From: Begonia masoniana
Taxonomy: Eukaryota > Streptophyta > Magnoliopsida > Cucurbitales > Begoniaceae
Reading direction: 5' to 3'
Assembly: GCA_022432975.1 (NCBI GenBank)
Contig: CM039505.1
Coordinates: forward strand, 23,655,916 to 23,719,915
Length of the DNA: 64,000 nt
Shown here: positions 12,310 to 24,799 of the stretch, in pieces
How the letters are laid out: every line of letters starts with the position of its first letter
Position numbering within the stretch: position 1 is the stretch's first letter
Position numbers and translations under genes: made by a program
The notes under the pieces: generated by a model
The model's database searches: none
The model's input: only the letters and a program-made list of their open reading frames with translations
What the model was told of the DNA's origin: nothing

Positions 12310-12387
12310 CGAGAACTTCCCGGAAGGTCACCCAACCTGGAATTGCTCTCGCCGAAGCACTTTAACTTCGGAGTTCTTATGGGATCC
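12310..12387 (-). ncRNA. 5S rRNA-like segment in Cassandra copy 1, LTR at left
   Basis: On the minus strand: GGATCCCATAAGAACTCCGA, then AGTTAAAGTGCTTCGGCGAG and GGTTGGGTGACCTTCCGGGA, matching the A-box, intermediate element and C-box region of plant 5S rRNA with substitutions. In Cassandra this segment is thought to provide an RNA polymerase III promoter. It is not a functional 5S gene. Confidence 0.88.
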
Positions 12388-12755
12388 ATTGCCAATCGTG
12401 CTCCAAAACGCATCTTGCTATGTTGGGAGGGATCTCTTACATATGTTTCATTTTCACACATTTCCCCAAGCGATGTGGGATTGTGACGACCCCCTTTTTA
12501 CGACATGTCACCTTCCGGTTCGCCCGCACGGACGTACCGCCATCCAGGTTTCGGTTCGTGCAGCCATCGTACCATACGTGCACATTCGGGTCATCACAAT
12601 CACCCCCTCTCGGGGGCCCAACGTCCTCGTTGGCCACATTTCCGGTTGGGTACAGGCACTGATACCATTAGTAACGACCCATTTTCACAACAAGATATTG
12701 TCCGCTCTGGGGATTGGGCCGCAACCCAATATCCTCCCCTCACGGTTTTGTTTGG

Positions 12756-12834
12756 CGAGAACTTCCCGGAAGGTCACCCAACCTGGAATTGCTCTCGCCG
12801 AAGCACTTTTAACTTCGGAATTCTTATGGGATCC
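12756..12834 (-). ncRNA. 5S rRNA-like segment in Cassandra copy 1, LTR at right
   Basis: Same block as in the left LTR, with AGAATTCCGAAGTTAAAAGTG replacing AGAACTCCGAAGTTAAAGTG-type sequence, so it carries a base change and an extra A in the A-box/IE region. Confidence 0.85.
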
Positions 12835-13045
12835 GTTGCCAATCGTGCTCCAAAACGCGTCTTGCTATGTTGGGGGGGATCTCTTACATATATTTCATTT
12901 CCACATACTTCCCCAAGTGATGTGGGATTGTGACGACCCCCTTTTTACGATCTGTCACCTTCTGGTTTGCCCGCGCGGACGTACCGCCATCCGGGTTCCG
13001 GTTCGTGCAGCCATCGTACCATACGTGCACATTCGGGTCATCACA

Positions 13046-16000
13046 GAAGATCGATCCAGATATCGACTTTCGATCATCTGTATCACTTTGAAAATCTGAA
13101 TCTTCATATCCAGTTGGAATCAAATCCCTACCATAATATACAAGCATATAATTTCTTGTTCTCCACAGATACTTGAGAATATGTTTGACTGCTATCCAGT
13201 GATCTAATCCTGGATTTGACTGGAATCGGCTGACTATCCCTACTGCATAACATATGTCGGGCCTTGTGCACAACATAGCATACATCAAGCTTCCAACAGC
13301 AGATGCATAGGGGTAGCGTCTCATATCTTCCATCTTTTGAGGTGTGTCAGGACACATTCTTTTAGAAAGAATAACTCAATGTCTATAAGGTAAATAACCT
13401 TTCTTGGAGTTTTGCATTGAATATTTGACAACTATTTTGTCAATGTACAACGCTTGAGACAAAGCTAACATTCTGTTTTTGCGATCTCTTATTAGACGGA
13501 TCCCTAGAATGTAGCTTGCATTTCCTAAATCTTTCATTTGAAATTGCTTAGCCAACTATGTTTTTATATCTGATAATAATTCTACATTATTCCCAATAAG
13601 TAGAATATCATCAACGTATAGAACTAAGAAGACCACACGCTTGTCATTAATGAGCTTGTAAACACAAGACTCATCAAGGCACTGTGTGAACCCATAAGTT
13701 TTGATTGCTTCATCAAATCTTATATACCATGACCTGGATGCTTGTTTGAGTCCATAAATAGACCTATTTAACTTGCAAACCTTTTGCTTTGCATTTTTAT
13801 CTATGAAACCTTCTGGTTGCTCCATATAAATAGTTTCCTCAAGATTACCATTTAGAAAGGCTGTCTTGACATCCATCTGCCAAATCTCATAATCATAATG
13901 AGCTGCAATAGAGAGCAAGATACGAATGGACTTAAGCATAGCTACAGGAGAGAAAGTCTCTTCATAGTCAATTCCTTCCCTTTGGGTATAACCCTTAGCT
14001 ACAAGCCTGGCTTTGAATGTCTCCACATTTCCGTCCATTCCTCTTTTTCTCTTATAGATCCATTTACACCCTATAGGTTTTACCCCTTCAGGTAGATCTA
14101 CAAGATCCCAGACAGAGTTGGAATACATCGATTCCATCTCAATTTTCATAGCTTCAAGCCATGTTTCTTTGTCAGTGTCTTCCATTGCATATCTGAATGA
14201 CAATGGATCATCTTTTTCATTATCAGTGGCAGCAACTTGTGCTTCACCCACCTGTCTGTATCGAACTGGTAGTCGTACTACCCTTTCGCTACGTCTAGGT
14301 GGCATGATGATCTGACTAGAAGTAGTGGTCTCCCGAGTACCGCGTGGAACAACAACTTTTCTCGTTTCACATCTTATCTCATTATCATGAATCTCTTCCA
14401 AGACAATCTTGCTTTGAGGTTTGAAATTTGTCATATAGTCGTGTTCAAGAAACGTGGCATTTGTTGATACAATTACCTTGTTATCTTTGGAACTATAAAA
14501 CAAACCTCCCCTTGTGCCTTTTGCATACCTGACAAAAATGCAAACCTCTGATCGAGGTTCTAATCTTTCAGTTTTACCTACCAACACATGTGCTGGACAC
14601 CCCCATATGCGAAAGTGTCTCAAACTAAGTTTGTGACCATTCCACAACTCTAAAGGTGTCTTAGGAGTAGACTTAGATGAGACCACATTCAAAATGTAAG
14701 TCGCTGTCTGAATGGTATATCCCCAAAATGATTTTGGAAGTACAGAGTAATTCATCATGGATCGAGTCATGTTAAGTAAAGTCCTATTTCTCCTCTTAGC
14801 AACATCATTTTGCTGAGGAGTGCCCGGTGTTGTTAGTTGAGATATAATCCCATGTTCTAACAAGTAATCATTGAATTGATAATCAAGGTATTCACCTCCT
14901 CAATCTGATCGAAGACACTTGACCGTTTTACCTAACTGTTTTTCAACTTCAGCTTTAAACTCAAGAAACTTTCCAAAAGTTTCTGATTTAAATTGAATTA
15001 GATAAGTATAACCATATCTTGAGTAATCATCAGCAAAAGTGATAAAGTACTCATAACCACCTCTTGCTCGAGTAGTCATTGGGCCACACACATCTGAATG
15101 TATGAGTTCAAGTGACTCTTGGGCCCTTTGACCCTTAGCAGAAAAAGGTCTCTTGGTCATTTTTTCCTCTAGACATGATTCACAGACCGGCAGAAATCCA
15201 ACATTTAGATTTCTTAAAGGACCTTCCTTTACAAGTCTATTAATTCTATCTAGATTAATATGACCTAGACGAAGGTGCCAAAGATATGTGTTATTGTCAT
15301 GAGAAATTTTAAGCTTTTTGGACTTAGGCAAATCCACTTTAAACATTTCAGTATTCAATAATGTTTTATTGGTGGGCCTTATCATATAAAGTCCATTTTC
15401 AATAAAACCAAAATAAATATCTAAACCATTTCTAGAAATAACAACAATATTATTATTAAAAGAAATTGAGTAACATTGTTCAAATAAGAGAAAAACTGAA
15501 ATGAGGTTTCTAGTAAACCCCGGTACAAAATAAACATTATTCAGTAATAAAAATTTATTTTGAAAATGTAATTTAGTTTCTCTCACTGCTGAAGCTGAAA
15601 CAAGTGCCTCATTGCCCACTCTCATAGTGAACTCCCCATCAGCTAGCTTCCGATAGGAATTAAACATATGTAAAGAACAACAAACATGATTAGTCGCACC
15701 TGAATCTATTATCCAGGGTGATAAATCATTTTCAACTAAACAAGATTCAATAACAAGTAAATCAGATTTACCTGTCTTCTTTTGTTTTAGCTCATCGAGA
15801 TACTTTTTACAGTTTCTCTTCCAATGTCTATCAACTCCACAATGGAAACATTTTCCTTTGGATTTTTTCTGGCTTGAGCTATTCTTGTTTTCCTTATTTG
15901 ACTTGTTCTTTTTGTTGGGGTTGTCCTTCCTACCCCCTGCTTGAAATGCTCCTTGACCTCTGCTGACCTTCTTTTAAAAATTCTTCTGCTTTTTAAGGGA

Positions 16001-16195
16001 AGAATGAGAAGAAGAGGGTTCAACAACATTAATCTCTCATCTTTTTTCAACAGAAGAAATGGACTCATAGGTCGTAAGCTCGTTGAGCAACTGAGTCATA
16101 TCATAACTCAGTTTGTTCATGAAGTAGTTGCTCTTGAACAGTAAGAATTGTGGGCTTAAACTTTCTAAAATCATGCCCACTTGGGTAGCATCATC
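13046..16195 (-). pseudogene. Copia polyprotein: CCHC-protease-integrase-reverse transcriptase-RNase H 5' half
   Basis: Minus-strand order from 16195 downward: end of gag (DDATQVGMILESLSP); CCHC knuckle CFHCGVDRHWKRNC (about 15810-15850); protease WIIDSGATNH (about 15700); GAG-pre-integrase LWHLRLGH (about 15270); integrase IHSDVCGPM and DDYSRYGYTYL; and GGEY/PQQN motifs. RT follows with LVAKGYTQREGIDYEETFSPVA and YVDDILL (about 13600), then KHILKYLWRTRNYMLVYYG leading into RNase H. Nonsense codons occur near 14897 (TGA in the RSD-GGEY motif) and near 13557 (TAG where Copia has Trp), and there are frame interruptions near 15670-15790 and 13360. Inactive. Confidence 0.9.
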
Positions 16196-16621
16196 AATAT
16201 TGTCACGACCCCGTTAAGGGCCGAGACTAATTCATATTTTTGTGGAACTTTTATTCTAAATATGCTCTCTGCACACATTTTTTTTACAGGAAGAACTTTC
16301 AACACTCGACTCATCCATAAAACTGTTGGCATAACTAGTCGCAGAGCAGAGCGACTAAACTCAGACATTGATCTCGTAACACGATCGGGCAGAAGGGAGG
16401 TGCCCTCAAACCTCACGACTTCATCGTTCCCAGGCTGCATGGACATGCAGGCGTTTATCGATAGGGGACACATCGCCCGATGGTCACGTGCCCTTCGCGT
16501 GACTCGTTAAACATCGCCCGGTAGAAGACACCTACAGATGGGCATGGGCAAAGCACGTGGTTCTTAAACATTGCCCAAAACACAAGATGACAAACCTTAT
16601 ACTTGCTTCCACCGATAGCTA

Positions 16622-17180
16622 AACGACAAAACTTATATACACTCATCCGATAAAATAAACAACATCATCCGATAGGATAAACAACGTCATCCGATTGACA
16701 TGCGTATCTCTACCCACATCATCCGATCACAAAACGACAAAGTTTAGACTACTTCTGCCAATGACGTCAGCCGGATGATTTACTCAACCGATCACAACAA
16801 TACTACTCACATCATCCGATTACTCATCTTTACTCACATCATCCGATCATAAAAACTACAAAATTTAGACTACTCCTGCCGATGACGTCAACCGGATGAT
16901 TTACTCAACCGATCACAACAATACTACTCACATCATCCGATCACAAAACGACAAAGTTTAGACTACTCCTACCGATGACATCAGCCGGATGATTTACTCA
17001 ACCGATCACAACAATACTACTCACATCATCTGATTACTCATCTTTACTCACATCATCCGATCATAAAACGACAAAGTTTAGACTACTCCTGCCGATGACG
17101 TCAGCCGGATGATTTACTCAACTGATCACAACAATACTACTCACATCATCTGATCACAAAACGACAAAGTTTAGACTACT
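16622..17180. repeat. Tandem repeats with TGACGTCA/CATCATCCGAT motifs in solo LTR
   Basis: Irregular units of about 90-120 bp built from CACATCATCCGATCACAAAACGAC, TTTAGACTACTCCTGCC and GATGACGTCAGCCGGATGAT blocks, repeated about four times. Each unit carries one TGACGTCA (or one-base variant) near 16763, 16883, 16975 and 17094. TGACGTCA is the palindromic core of plant bZIP/TGA-factor sites. Confidence 0.85.
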
Positions 17181-17559
17181 CCTGCTCTAACTTAAACATA
17201 AACTGAATCTGAGTATACATAGCGGAAGACTTCATTAAAACAGACCATCACATATATGTAAATCCTCAAAATTATTTTCGACCTCAGAAGCTAAAACAGG
17301 TAATATCTGAAAATATAACGTTCTTAAGAGAAACTCTATCCTACTTAGAAATTGTATCAGTCATATTCTAGTATCTAATGACATGAGAAAACTCATCCTA
17401 TTTTAACCTCAGTTTTCATAATCCTTACTGACATCACATGAGCAGTAACCACGGGTCATAATCGTCTCTTCCAGCCACGCACTGTCACCCTGAGCACATC
17501 CAGCAACTAGCCTTAGACTTCCTTATTGAATTTGGAATCCTCACCTGTTAATTCTTCAC

Positions 17560-17602
17560 CTACATCATAAGGTTTAAACTATAAGTCTAATGCTTAGTAA
17601 GG
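17560..17602 (-). promoter_or_regulatory. Branch-site/stem-loop/acceptor block in solo LTR
   Basis: Minus strand: CTTACTAAG, stem TAAG/CTTA around a 7-nt loop, then TTATGATGTAG|GTGAAG. A putative 15-nt segment then ends at CAG|GTGAGG (17545-17559). Confidence 0.5.
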
Positions 17603-18168
17603 AATGCAATGCTAACACATATGCATGAATGCACAGTTTAAAGAAACACATGCCCATGAATCTTTTCTCGTTCTAGTTCATATTCATATTCATATTCATC
17701 GTTTATATTCATCATTCATATTCATCATTCATATTCATCATTTACATTGTATGGATTAAGAGAGGATTTGTGCCGGTAAAGGGGGTTCGACAGTGAAAGT
17801 GTACATAGTCCCTTGCGGGTCGTATTCTTGGTCCCTCTTTTGGACAGTGACATATGCCAAACCGCCCCCAACCCCCTCATAATCCATGTTGCATAGGTTT
17901 CATATTCATATTTTATTCATGAGAGAAAACATGTAATTAAAATATTTTCATATGCTTGAGAAACATTCGCGATGCATGAGTAGGGATAACCTTGGTTCTT
18001 CATTCTACTGAATAGGTCATACATCTAACAAGGATCATTCTTTCAGTTCAAGTGTCGTAACTAACAGACAAAAGTTCAGATAATCTTTAAACAGCGAAAG
18101 ACATCTGCTAACTAGTACCCCTGTGATGTAGGACCCTAATGGCCGGGCAATCCTACACATTCACTTAC

Positions 18169-18212
18169 CTGGTTTCCTTAGCAAATGGAGCACTCTCTGC
18201 AATCTTCTTCAC
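18169..18212 (-). promoter_or_regulatory. Candidate 44-nt LTR mini-exon (solo LTR 16201-18875)
   Basis: On the minus strand ATTTTAG|GTGAAGAAG ... GAAACCAG|GTAAGTG: 3' acceptor, 44 nt, then consensus 5' donor. It aligns with the 46-nt counterpart in element D. Confidence 0.55.
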
Positions 18213-18875
18213 CTAAAATATTTCACATTACAGAGTTAAACAAAATCCTAAAAGTCCTAACCAATAGTTATCATAAAATCTAACACATTTGTACTTCTAG
18301 GTTCTCTAGTCAGCACCTTGTGTGCGTGGATTCAGTTTCCATATCCTAAATAATCAGATTCAACCTAGCAGCTGTACACAGTCGATTATCTTAATGTCCA
18401 GATTCGAATCGGAAATGCCATTACTAAATGCGGATTAAAATGTCACTAAAATAACTTTGGCATTAAAGAATCTGAAACTACAGACCTTAGCTGAAAAACA
18501 GAGCTCAAAATGGTTAACCAGCAACTACATTGTCAAGTCATACCTAGGGTGTGAATTCGTTGGGGTGGAGACTGAAGAATCGGTCACCGAAAGGAGCTGA
18601 AGCTGGCAGAGAGAGAGAGAGCTCTGGAGAAGAGAGAAATCGCCGAGAGTGAAAGTGTCGGCTACAGTGAGGTTTTAGTGAGGTTTAAGGTTTCTATTTT
18701 CTATATATATACTAACTAAAATTCAACTTAATTACAAACTTGCCACCCAACCTAGTTTCACTCAACTTGTAATAAATATGTCTTGACATTAAATTTAAAA
18801 TCATAGAGATTAATAAAAAGGGTGACAATCAAAATGGTTAAGAAAATCACCTGGTCGAAATTGTCGGGTGTTACA

Positions 18876-19307
18876 AATATGGGCCCCATTTATCTCAGCT
18901 TCATGAATATTGCTGATCATCATCAACACATGTTCTCGAACAGAGGTACCAGCTCGCATCTTGCTATTCATGACCTTCTTGATAGCTTCATGACGAGCTT
19001 GGTCAGATGGTTGACCAAACATGTTTTGAAGATACTCCATTATCTCATAATTAGTCTCTGTGTTCTCAAACTTTGTATTTAGAACATCAGTCATTGAAGC
19101 AAGTAAATAACAACGAGCTTTATCATTTACTCGTTTCCATGTTTCATACGGTTCTTTCTCCTCTTTCGTTGCATTTTCAGCAGGGACTAGAGGACACTCC
19201 TCGATCAGAACAAACTTCAGGTTGTCATGCACAAGAATCATATTCATGTTCTTTTTCCAGTTGACGAAATTATCGCCAGTCAACTTTTCAGTCGCGAATA
19301 AATTAAT
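18876..19307 (-). pseudogene. Copia gag, N-terminal part
   Basis: Begins at the ATG at 19305-19307 (MINLFATEKLTGDNFVNWKK) and encodes a UBN2/Copia-type gag: EECPLVPAENATKEEKEPYE, DKARCYLLASM and MFGQPSDQARHEAIKK. It ends at EAEINGAHI, where the solo LTR splits it; gag resumes at 16195. This part has no stop codon. Upstream in-frame Met codons to 19400 are less likely starts because the conserved gag begins at 19307. Confidence 0.88.
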
Positions 19308-20582
19308 CATAAAAGAAGATATTATGCTGTAATGAATAAATAAATAAAGATTAATATCATGCTTAAAATTCATAACATATGGCATGATAAAATGATGCAT
19401 GAGTATGTTAAATCACTAAATGAAATACAAATACTTTTATAGCCTCGATACATAATATTTCTCCTTTGGGTAAAAATATTATTTATTAATAAATTTATTT
19501 TAAAATATCTCATATTTTCAAAATTTATTAACTATTGATTTATTTAGTCAAAATGTGAATAACACTTTTAATCACATTTTTATGATTGTATACCATCGTT
19601 TTAGTCCTATAAAATTTAACTTATAATTGTCGCCTTAGGGACAAACAATCATAAGATATATTTTATAAAACCTATCTCTAGGAGATCAACCTTGGTATTG
19701 ATTTAAGTGAATACTCTTCTTAGGGAGGACGATAACAAAGTCGTCTCGGAGCCCCACTCAAATTTAACGTTGTTGATTAACGATAAAGACCATGGGAAGT
19801 TACGTCTAACTCCCCGCTCCCACTCTTTTATTTAGAATCATAGTGATTTATGGAATATCTTATATTCCATTAAGTTTTAATAAATTAATCAAATTAATTT
19901 CTTCTAAATAAACAATTTATTTAGAAATGATAAAATAACATAAATTTTAACAATTAAAATTTTATACTACTCTCTTTTCTCACATAATTCATAAATTTAG
20001 TTTTAATCAAATTAAAACCATTTAATTTAATAAACTGATTTATTAAAAAAAATAAAGTTTAAAAAAACATACATTTAAATGCATGTCAATGTGAGAAAAC
20101 TATAAAACATGAGTAGGCTCTACATGCAAATTCTATATGACGTGCGAGTGCATGATAAAAAAAAATATCAAACATAAAAGTAAATGAAATAATGACCGGG
20201 TCGATTTGGGTATTTCTAAAATTACATGTAACAAATAAATCTTGGTGGAGCACCTTCATCCAATAATTATTTTAGCCTCCATCTTTATGTGTCATACAAC
20301 ATGGTGTCAACATACACACCGTAGTCACGAACCAACCGATCTTTGATCTCCACCAATATTACATAAATAATCATTTACCCAAGACAAATTGGGTTTACAA
20401 AAATAAAAAAAAAAAATCCTAACCCAAATCGGCTACATGAAATTACGATCATTATTTCAATCATGCAATTCATTCATTCAATATTTGAAAATATATAATA
20501 TTAAAAATGCATGAGCTCACTCATTATCACATATCATGATTTTCATAGAATCACATTATTAATATATCATAAAAGTATTGAT
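19308..20582 (-). other. Copia untranslated leader
   Basis: About 1.3 kb of AT-rich sequence between primer site and gag start. I find no open frame or RNA gene in it. It contains A-rich runs (about 20401-20420). Confidence 0.6.
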
Positions 20583-20594
20583 GCTCTGATACCA
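20583..20594 (-). promoter_or_regulatory. Copia primer-binding site (initiator tRNA-Met)
   Basis: On the minus strand TGGTATCAGAGC, complementary to the 3' end of plant initiator tRNA-Met, two bases from the end of the 5' LTR at 20597. Confidence 0.92.
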
Positions 20595-21545
20595 ATTGTT
20601 GGAATTTAAGTTCCCTCATACGGGGGAATTAATGGTGTTCATAACACTCAAACGTGCGCTATTTAAATATTATGAAAAATGATTTTTCACAATAATAATA
20701 AGATCGTCATTTATGATATATGAATAATTATATGCAATAAAAACAAATAAGTTAGATTTAAAGAAATTACCTTTGAAGAACAATTTCTTAATATTGAAGA
20801 GCCTTTGATCTTCTTTATCAATCTTTCTCACCTCGAATAAGGACGTGTAGCCGTGATGAACATAAAAAGATCACACTCAATTTTGTGATAGATCGTTTTC
20901 TCAACACATGAGACGATCTATATGGATATAGAGAATAATTCTCCAAACCACCACAGAAATGCTCTTAAAATAGTTTGGTTCTCAAAATGAATTCTCTTAC
21001 ACCTCTTTGCAAATGATGTCTTAACCTCTATTTATAGTGTAAGTGTAACGCCCCGAAAACCCACCCGGATTCGCGGTTCGCTACAGGGACTACTCTGAGC
21101 TAAACGACTCACTAATTTTTTCTTAATCCTAACCAATAAGCACCACGGCGTCCTCCCCGAAAACTTCGGCAGAGTAACGCCTAAAAATGGCGCCCCCAAA
21201 ATGCTAAGTACCTGCAAACGAATAAATCACAACCAATCCAGAATACTTCTACACAACTATCTAGTCTACGAAATCTCCAAACAATCATCATAACAGAACG
21301 AAAATACTATCGACCAAAATGAAGAAAGTCCACAGTATAGGGTGACATATCACCCATAACTATGACTATATACAACAAATACAAATACCCCCACAAAATA
21401 TAAAAAAAATCCTACTCCCCATCAACACCATGCTACGGCTCATCCTGGGTCAGGTCGCCCTAACACTGTCATCAACCGGGGCCCTGTTCGCACGCCACCT
21501 ACTCCTAGTCAGATTCTCGGTACACACCCACTAGCTCAGCAGTAC

Positions 21546-21586
21546 CTACACCACAGAACACACCGTAAGCTCAAAGCTTAGCAAGT
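21546..21586 (-). promoter_or_regulatory. Branch-site/stem-loop/acceptor block in 4.8-kb solo LTR
   Basis: Minus strand: CTTGC, then TAAGC-TTTGA-GCTTA (5-bp stem), then GTGGTGTAG|GTACTG. The stem uses AAGC/GCTT where elements A and C use GAGC/GCTC. Confidence 0.5.
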
Positions 21587-21649
21587 AAAGTGCTAGAAAA
21601 TAAACGTGAGGCATGAAAACTAGTTATGCAATCCTAACACATGCAGGTC

Positions 21650-22690
21650 CCTACACACGTCATCATCTCACCACATGCATCACAAATGTACCTACAACCC
21701 ATAACCTGCACAAGACTCATAACATACACACAACTAGGCCGCGACCTACACAAGATTCACAACCTACACATGACTATCCCACAACCTACACAGGACTCAC
21801 AACTCATACCCACAACCCGCCACGTATGCAAGACTCACAACGTACAACTAACAATGACTACAAATACACATACGTACCAATGGCCACAACACACACAAGA
21901 CTCACATCCTACACTATGACCAACTATCGACAGCTTCTCGTCCACGTCCGTACTTACGACTCACCACGTACGCAAGACTCGCAACTTACATACCATGACC
22001 CACAACCTCACCAAACTTACAACCTACGCACGACTGACTCTCCACCTACGCACAACTTACCCACAAACCCACCAGACTCACCACCTACATACAACCGTTC
22101 CAAAATCCCCACAAAGCTCACTACCTACGTACAACTATCTCTCTTCACCTACGCACAACTTACCCACAAACCCACCAGACTCACCACCTATATACAACCG
22201 TTCCAAAATTCCCACAAAGCTCACTACCTACGTACAACTATCTCTCTCCACCTACGCACAACTTACCCACAAACCCACCAGACTCACCACCTACATACAA
22301 CCGTTCCAAAATCCCCACAAAGCTCACTACCTACGTACAACTATCCCACAACCCTCATAAGGCTCACCACCTACATACAACCGTTCCAAAATCCCCACAA
22401 AGCTCACTACCTACGTACAACTATCTCACCACCCTCACAAGGCTCACCACATACGTATAACTGTCCCACAACCCTCACCAGGCTCACTGCCTACATACAA
22501 CCGTCCCACAATCCTCACAAGGCTCACCATCTACGTACAACTGTCCCACAACCCTCACAAGGCTCACTACCTACGTACATCCGTCCCACAACCCTCACAA
22601 GGCTCACTACCTACTCCCACAACCCTCACAAAGCTCACTGCCTATATATAACCGTCCCACAACCCTCACAAGGCTCACTGCCTACATACT
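21650..22690. repeat. Diverged tandem repeats rich in CTCAC-CTAC-TACAAC motifs
   Basis: Units of about 45-60 bp variously containing ACAACC, CTCACTACCTACGTACAACT and CCCACAACCCTCACAAGG. They are more diverged at the left and more uniform at 22060-22690. The 359-codon plus-strand open frame here is a by-product of a stop-poor repeat. Confidence 0.85.
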
Positions 22691-22737
22691 GACCAACTAC
22701 CGACGACTTCCATCACATACGTATCTACGACCCTTAA

Positions 22738-24655
22738 CCTGCTTACCTCCTCCGGCCAAAGTCTCACTCGAATTTCACGGACAGCACCGCATCCGTCCGC
22801 CCGAGTCCCACTCGAATTCGCTGAGCACACACCTCCGGCCCGAGTCCCACTCGGAATTCGCGAGCACACACCTCCGGCCCCATCCCACTCGAATTCGCAG
22901 AGCACATCACCTCCGGCCCGAGTCCCACTCAGAAGTCGCGGAGCACATCACCTCCGGCCCTGAGTCCCACTCGATTCGCGGAGCACATCACCTCCGCCCG
23001 AGTCCCACTCGAAGTCGCGGAGCACAGCACCTCCGGCCGGAGTCCCACTCGGAATTTGCAGAGCACATCACCTCCGCCCGAGTCCCACTCGAATTCGGCA
23101 CCTCCGCCCGAGTCCCACTCGAAATTCGCGGAGCACATCACCTCCGCCCGAGTCCCACTCGAAATTCGCGGAGCACATCACCTCCGCCCGAGTCCCACTC
23201 GAAATTCGCGGAGCACATCACCTCCGCCCGAGTCCCACTCGGAATTCGCAGAGCACATCACCTCCGGCCCGAGTCCCACTCGGAATTCGCAGAGCACATC
23301 ACCTCCGCCCGAGTCCCACTCGGAATTCGCGAGCACATCACCTCCGCCCGAGTCCCACTCGGAATTCGCGAGCACATCACCTCCGGCCCGAGTCCCACTC
23401 GAAATTCGCGGAGCACATCACCTCCGCCCGAGTCCCACTCGAAATTCGCGGAGCACATCACCTCCGCCCGAGTCCCACTCGGAATTCGCGAGCACATCAC
23501 CTCCGGCCCGAGTCCCACTCGAAATTCGCGGAGCACATCACCTCCGGCCCGAGTCCCACTCGGAATTCGCGAGCACATCACCTCCGCCCGAGTCCCACTC
23601 GAAATTCGCGGAGCACATCACCTCCGCCCGAGTCCCACTCGGAATTCGCGGAGCACATCACCTCCGCCCGAGTCCCACTCGAAATTCGCGGAGCACATCA
23701 CCTCCGCCCGAGTCCCACTCGGAATTCGCGAGCACATCACCTCCGCCCGAGTCCCACTCGGAATTCGCGAGCACATCACCTCCGCCCGAGTCCCACTCGG
23801 AATTCGCGAGCACATCACCTCCGCCCGAGTCCCACTCGAAATTCGCGGAGCACATCACCTCCGCCCGAGTCCCACTCGGAATTCGCGAGCACATCACCTC
23901 CGCCCGAGTCCCACTCGGAATTCGCGAGCACATCACCTCCGCCCGAGTCCCACTCGGAATTCGCGAGCACATCACCTCCGCCCGAGTCCCACTCGAAATT
24001 CGCGGAGCACATCACCTCCGCCCGAGTCCCACTCGAAATTCGCGGAGCACATCACCTCCGGCCCGAGTCCCACTCGAAATTCGCGGAGCACATCACCTCC
24101 GGCCCGAGTCCCACTCGGAATTCGCGAGCACATCACCTCCGGCCCGAGTCCCACTCGGAATTCGCGAGCACATCACCTCCGCCCGAGTCCCACTCGAAAT
24201 TCGCGGAGCACATCACCTCCGCCCGAGTCCCACTCGGAATTCGCGAGCACATCACCTCCGCCCGAGTCCCACTCGAAATTCGCGGAGCACATCACCTCCG
24301 GCCCGAGTCCCACTCGGAATTCGCGGAGCACATCACCTCCGCCCGAGTCCCACTCGAAATTCGCGGAGCACATCACCTCCGGCCCGAGTCCCACTCGGAA
24401 TTCGCGAGCACATCACCTCCGGCCCGAGTCCCACTCGGAATTCGCGAGCACATCACCTCCGCCCGAGTCCCACTCGGAATTCGCGAGCACATCACCTCCG
24501 CCCGAGTCCCACTCGGAATTCGCGAGCACATCACCTCCGCCCGAGTCCCACTCGGAATTCGCGAGCACATCACCTCCGCCCGAGTCCCACTCGGAATTCG
24601 CGGAGACATCACCTCCGGCCCGAGGTCTCGCTCGGAATTCGCGAAGCACATCACA
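22738..24655. repeat. Minisatellite of about 38-40-bp units, roughly 50 copies
   Basis: Unit: CCTCCGCCCGAGTCCCACT followed by CGGAATTCGCGAGCACATCA, with two alternating variants (GGAATTCGCGAG and GAAATTCGCGGAG). Each unit contains a perfect 6-bp inverted repeat CCGAGT-CCC-ACTCGG in variant form, and most GGAATTC variants hold an EcoRI site. The 551-codon open frame at 23056-24711 and its antisense frames arise from the repeat and are not genes. Confidence 0.93.
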
Positions 24656-24757
24656 TACAGACTACTCAAAATGTGTTTACGACTCACAACACGCAACCAA
24701 CTGTGATATAGGCCCTTCTGGGCGAATCTCAAGCATTACACCCACACTACTACTTAG

Positions 24758-24799
24758 CTGGCGTCCTAGCTTGCTGAGGATGTTCGGTTTCTTGCCCAC
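24758..24799 (-). promoter_or_regulatory. Degenerate 42-nt LTR mini-exon (4.8-kb solo LTR)
   Basis: Minus strand: GAGCTGTAG|GTGGGCAAG ... GACGCCAG|CTAAGT. The acceptor is intact, but the donor reads CT instead of GT, as expected if a solo LTR has lost constraint. Confidence 0.4.

Larger units (their letters stand above)
12224..13045 (-). mobile_element. Cassandra TRIM retrotransposon (copy 1) in Copia RNase H
   Basis: Two LTRs of about 375 bp (12224-12598 and 12670-13045) flank only about 71 bp of internal DNA. That contains, on the minus strand, an initiator-tRNA-Met primer site (TGGTATCAGTGCC next to LTR2) and a polypurine tract (GAGAGGGGGTGA next to LTR1). The 5-bp TSD is CAAGA/GAAGA (12219-12223, 13046-13050), one mismatch. 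Each LTR contains a 5S rRNA-like block, which identifies the Cassandra family. It has no coding capacity and depends on other elements for mobility. Confidence 0.93.
16201..18875 (-). mobile_element. Solo LTR of a Ty3/gypsy element inserted in Copia gag (same family as element D)
   Basis: A 2675-bp sequence starting TG and ending CA, flanked by the 5-bp TSD AATAT (16196-16200 and 18876-18880). Its removal restores gag. On the minus strand it starts TGTAACACCCGACAATTTCG, and its first several hundred bp align with 63145-64000. It has no internal region, primer site or polypurine tract, so it is a solo LTR left by LTR-LTR recombination. Sense-strand features: TATATATA near 18700, 5' splice donor CTAG|GTATGA ending exon 1 at 18544, mini-exon 18169-18212, branch/acceptor block 17560-17602. 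Confidence 0.92.

Noticed and set aside
12310..12387. Genuine 5S rRNA gene
   Set aside because: Only part of 5S is present, with substitutions, inside a Cassandra LTR flanked by TSDs; it is a 5S-derived promoter segment.
12200..13099. 299-codon open frame over the Cassandra copy
   Set aside because: Crosses both LTRs and the primer site of a non-coding TRIM; no protein similarity recognised.
21613..22692. 359-codon Thr/Pro/His-rich open frame
   Set aside because: Lies wholly in a diverged tandem repeat of the solo LTR; composition follows the repeat.
23056..24711. 551-codon open frame and many antisense frames
   Set aside because: Produced by the 38-40-bp minisatellite in a solo LTR; repeating low-complexity peptide, no start context or introns.
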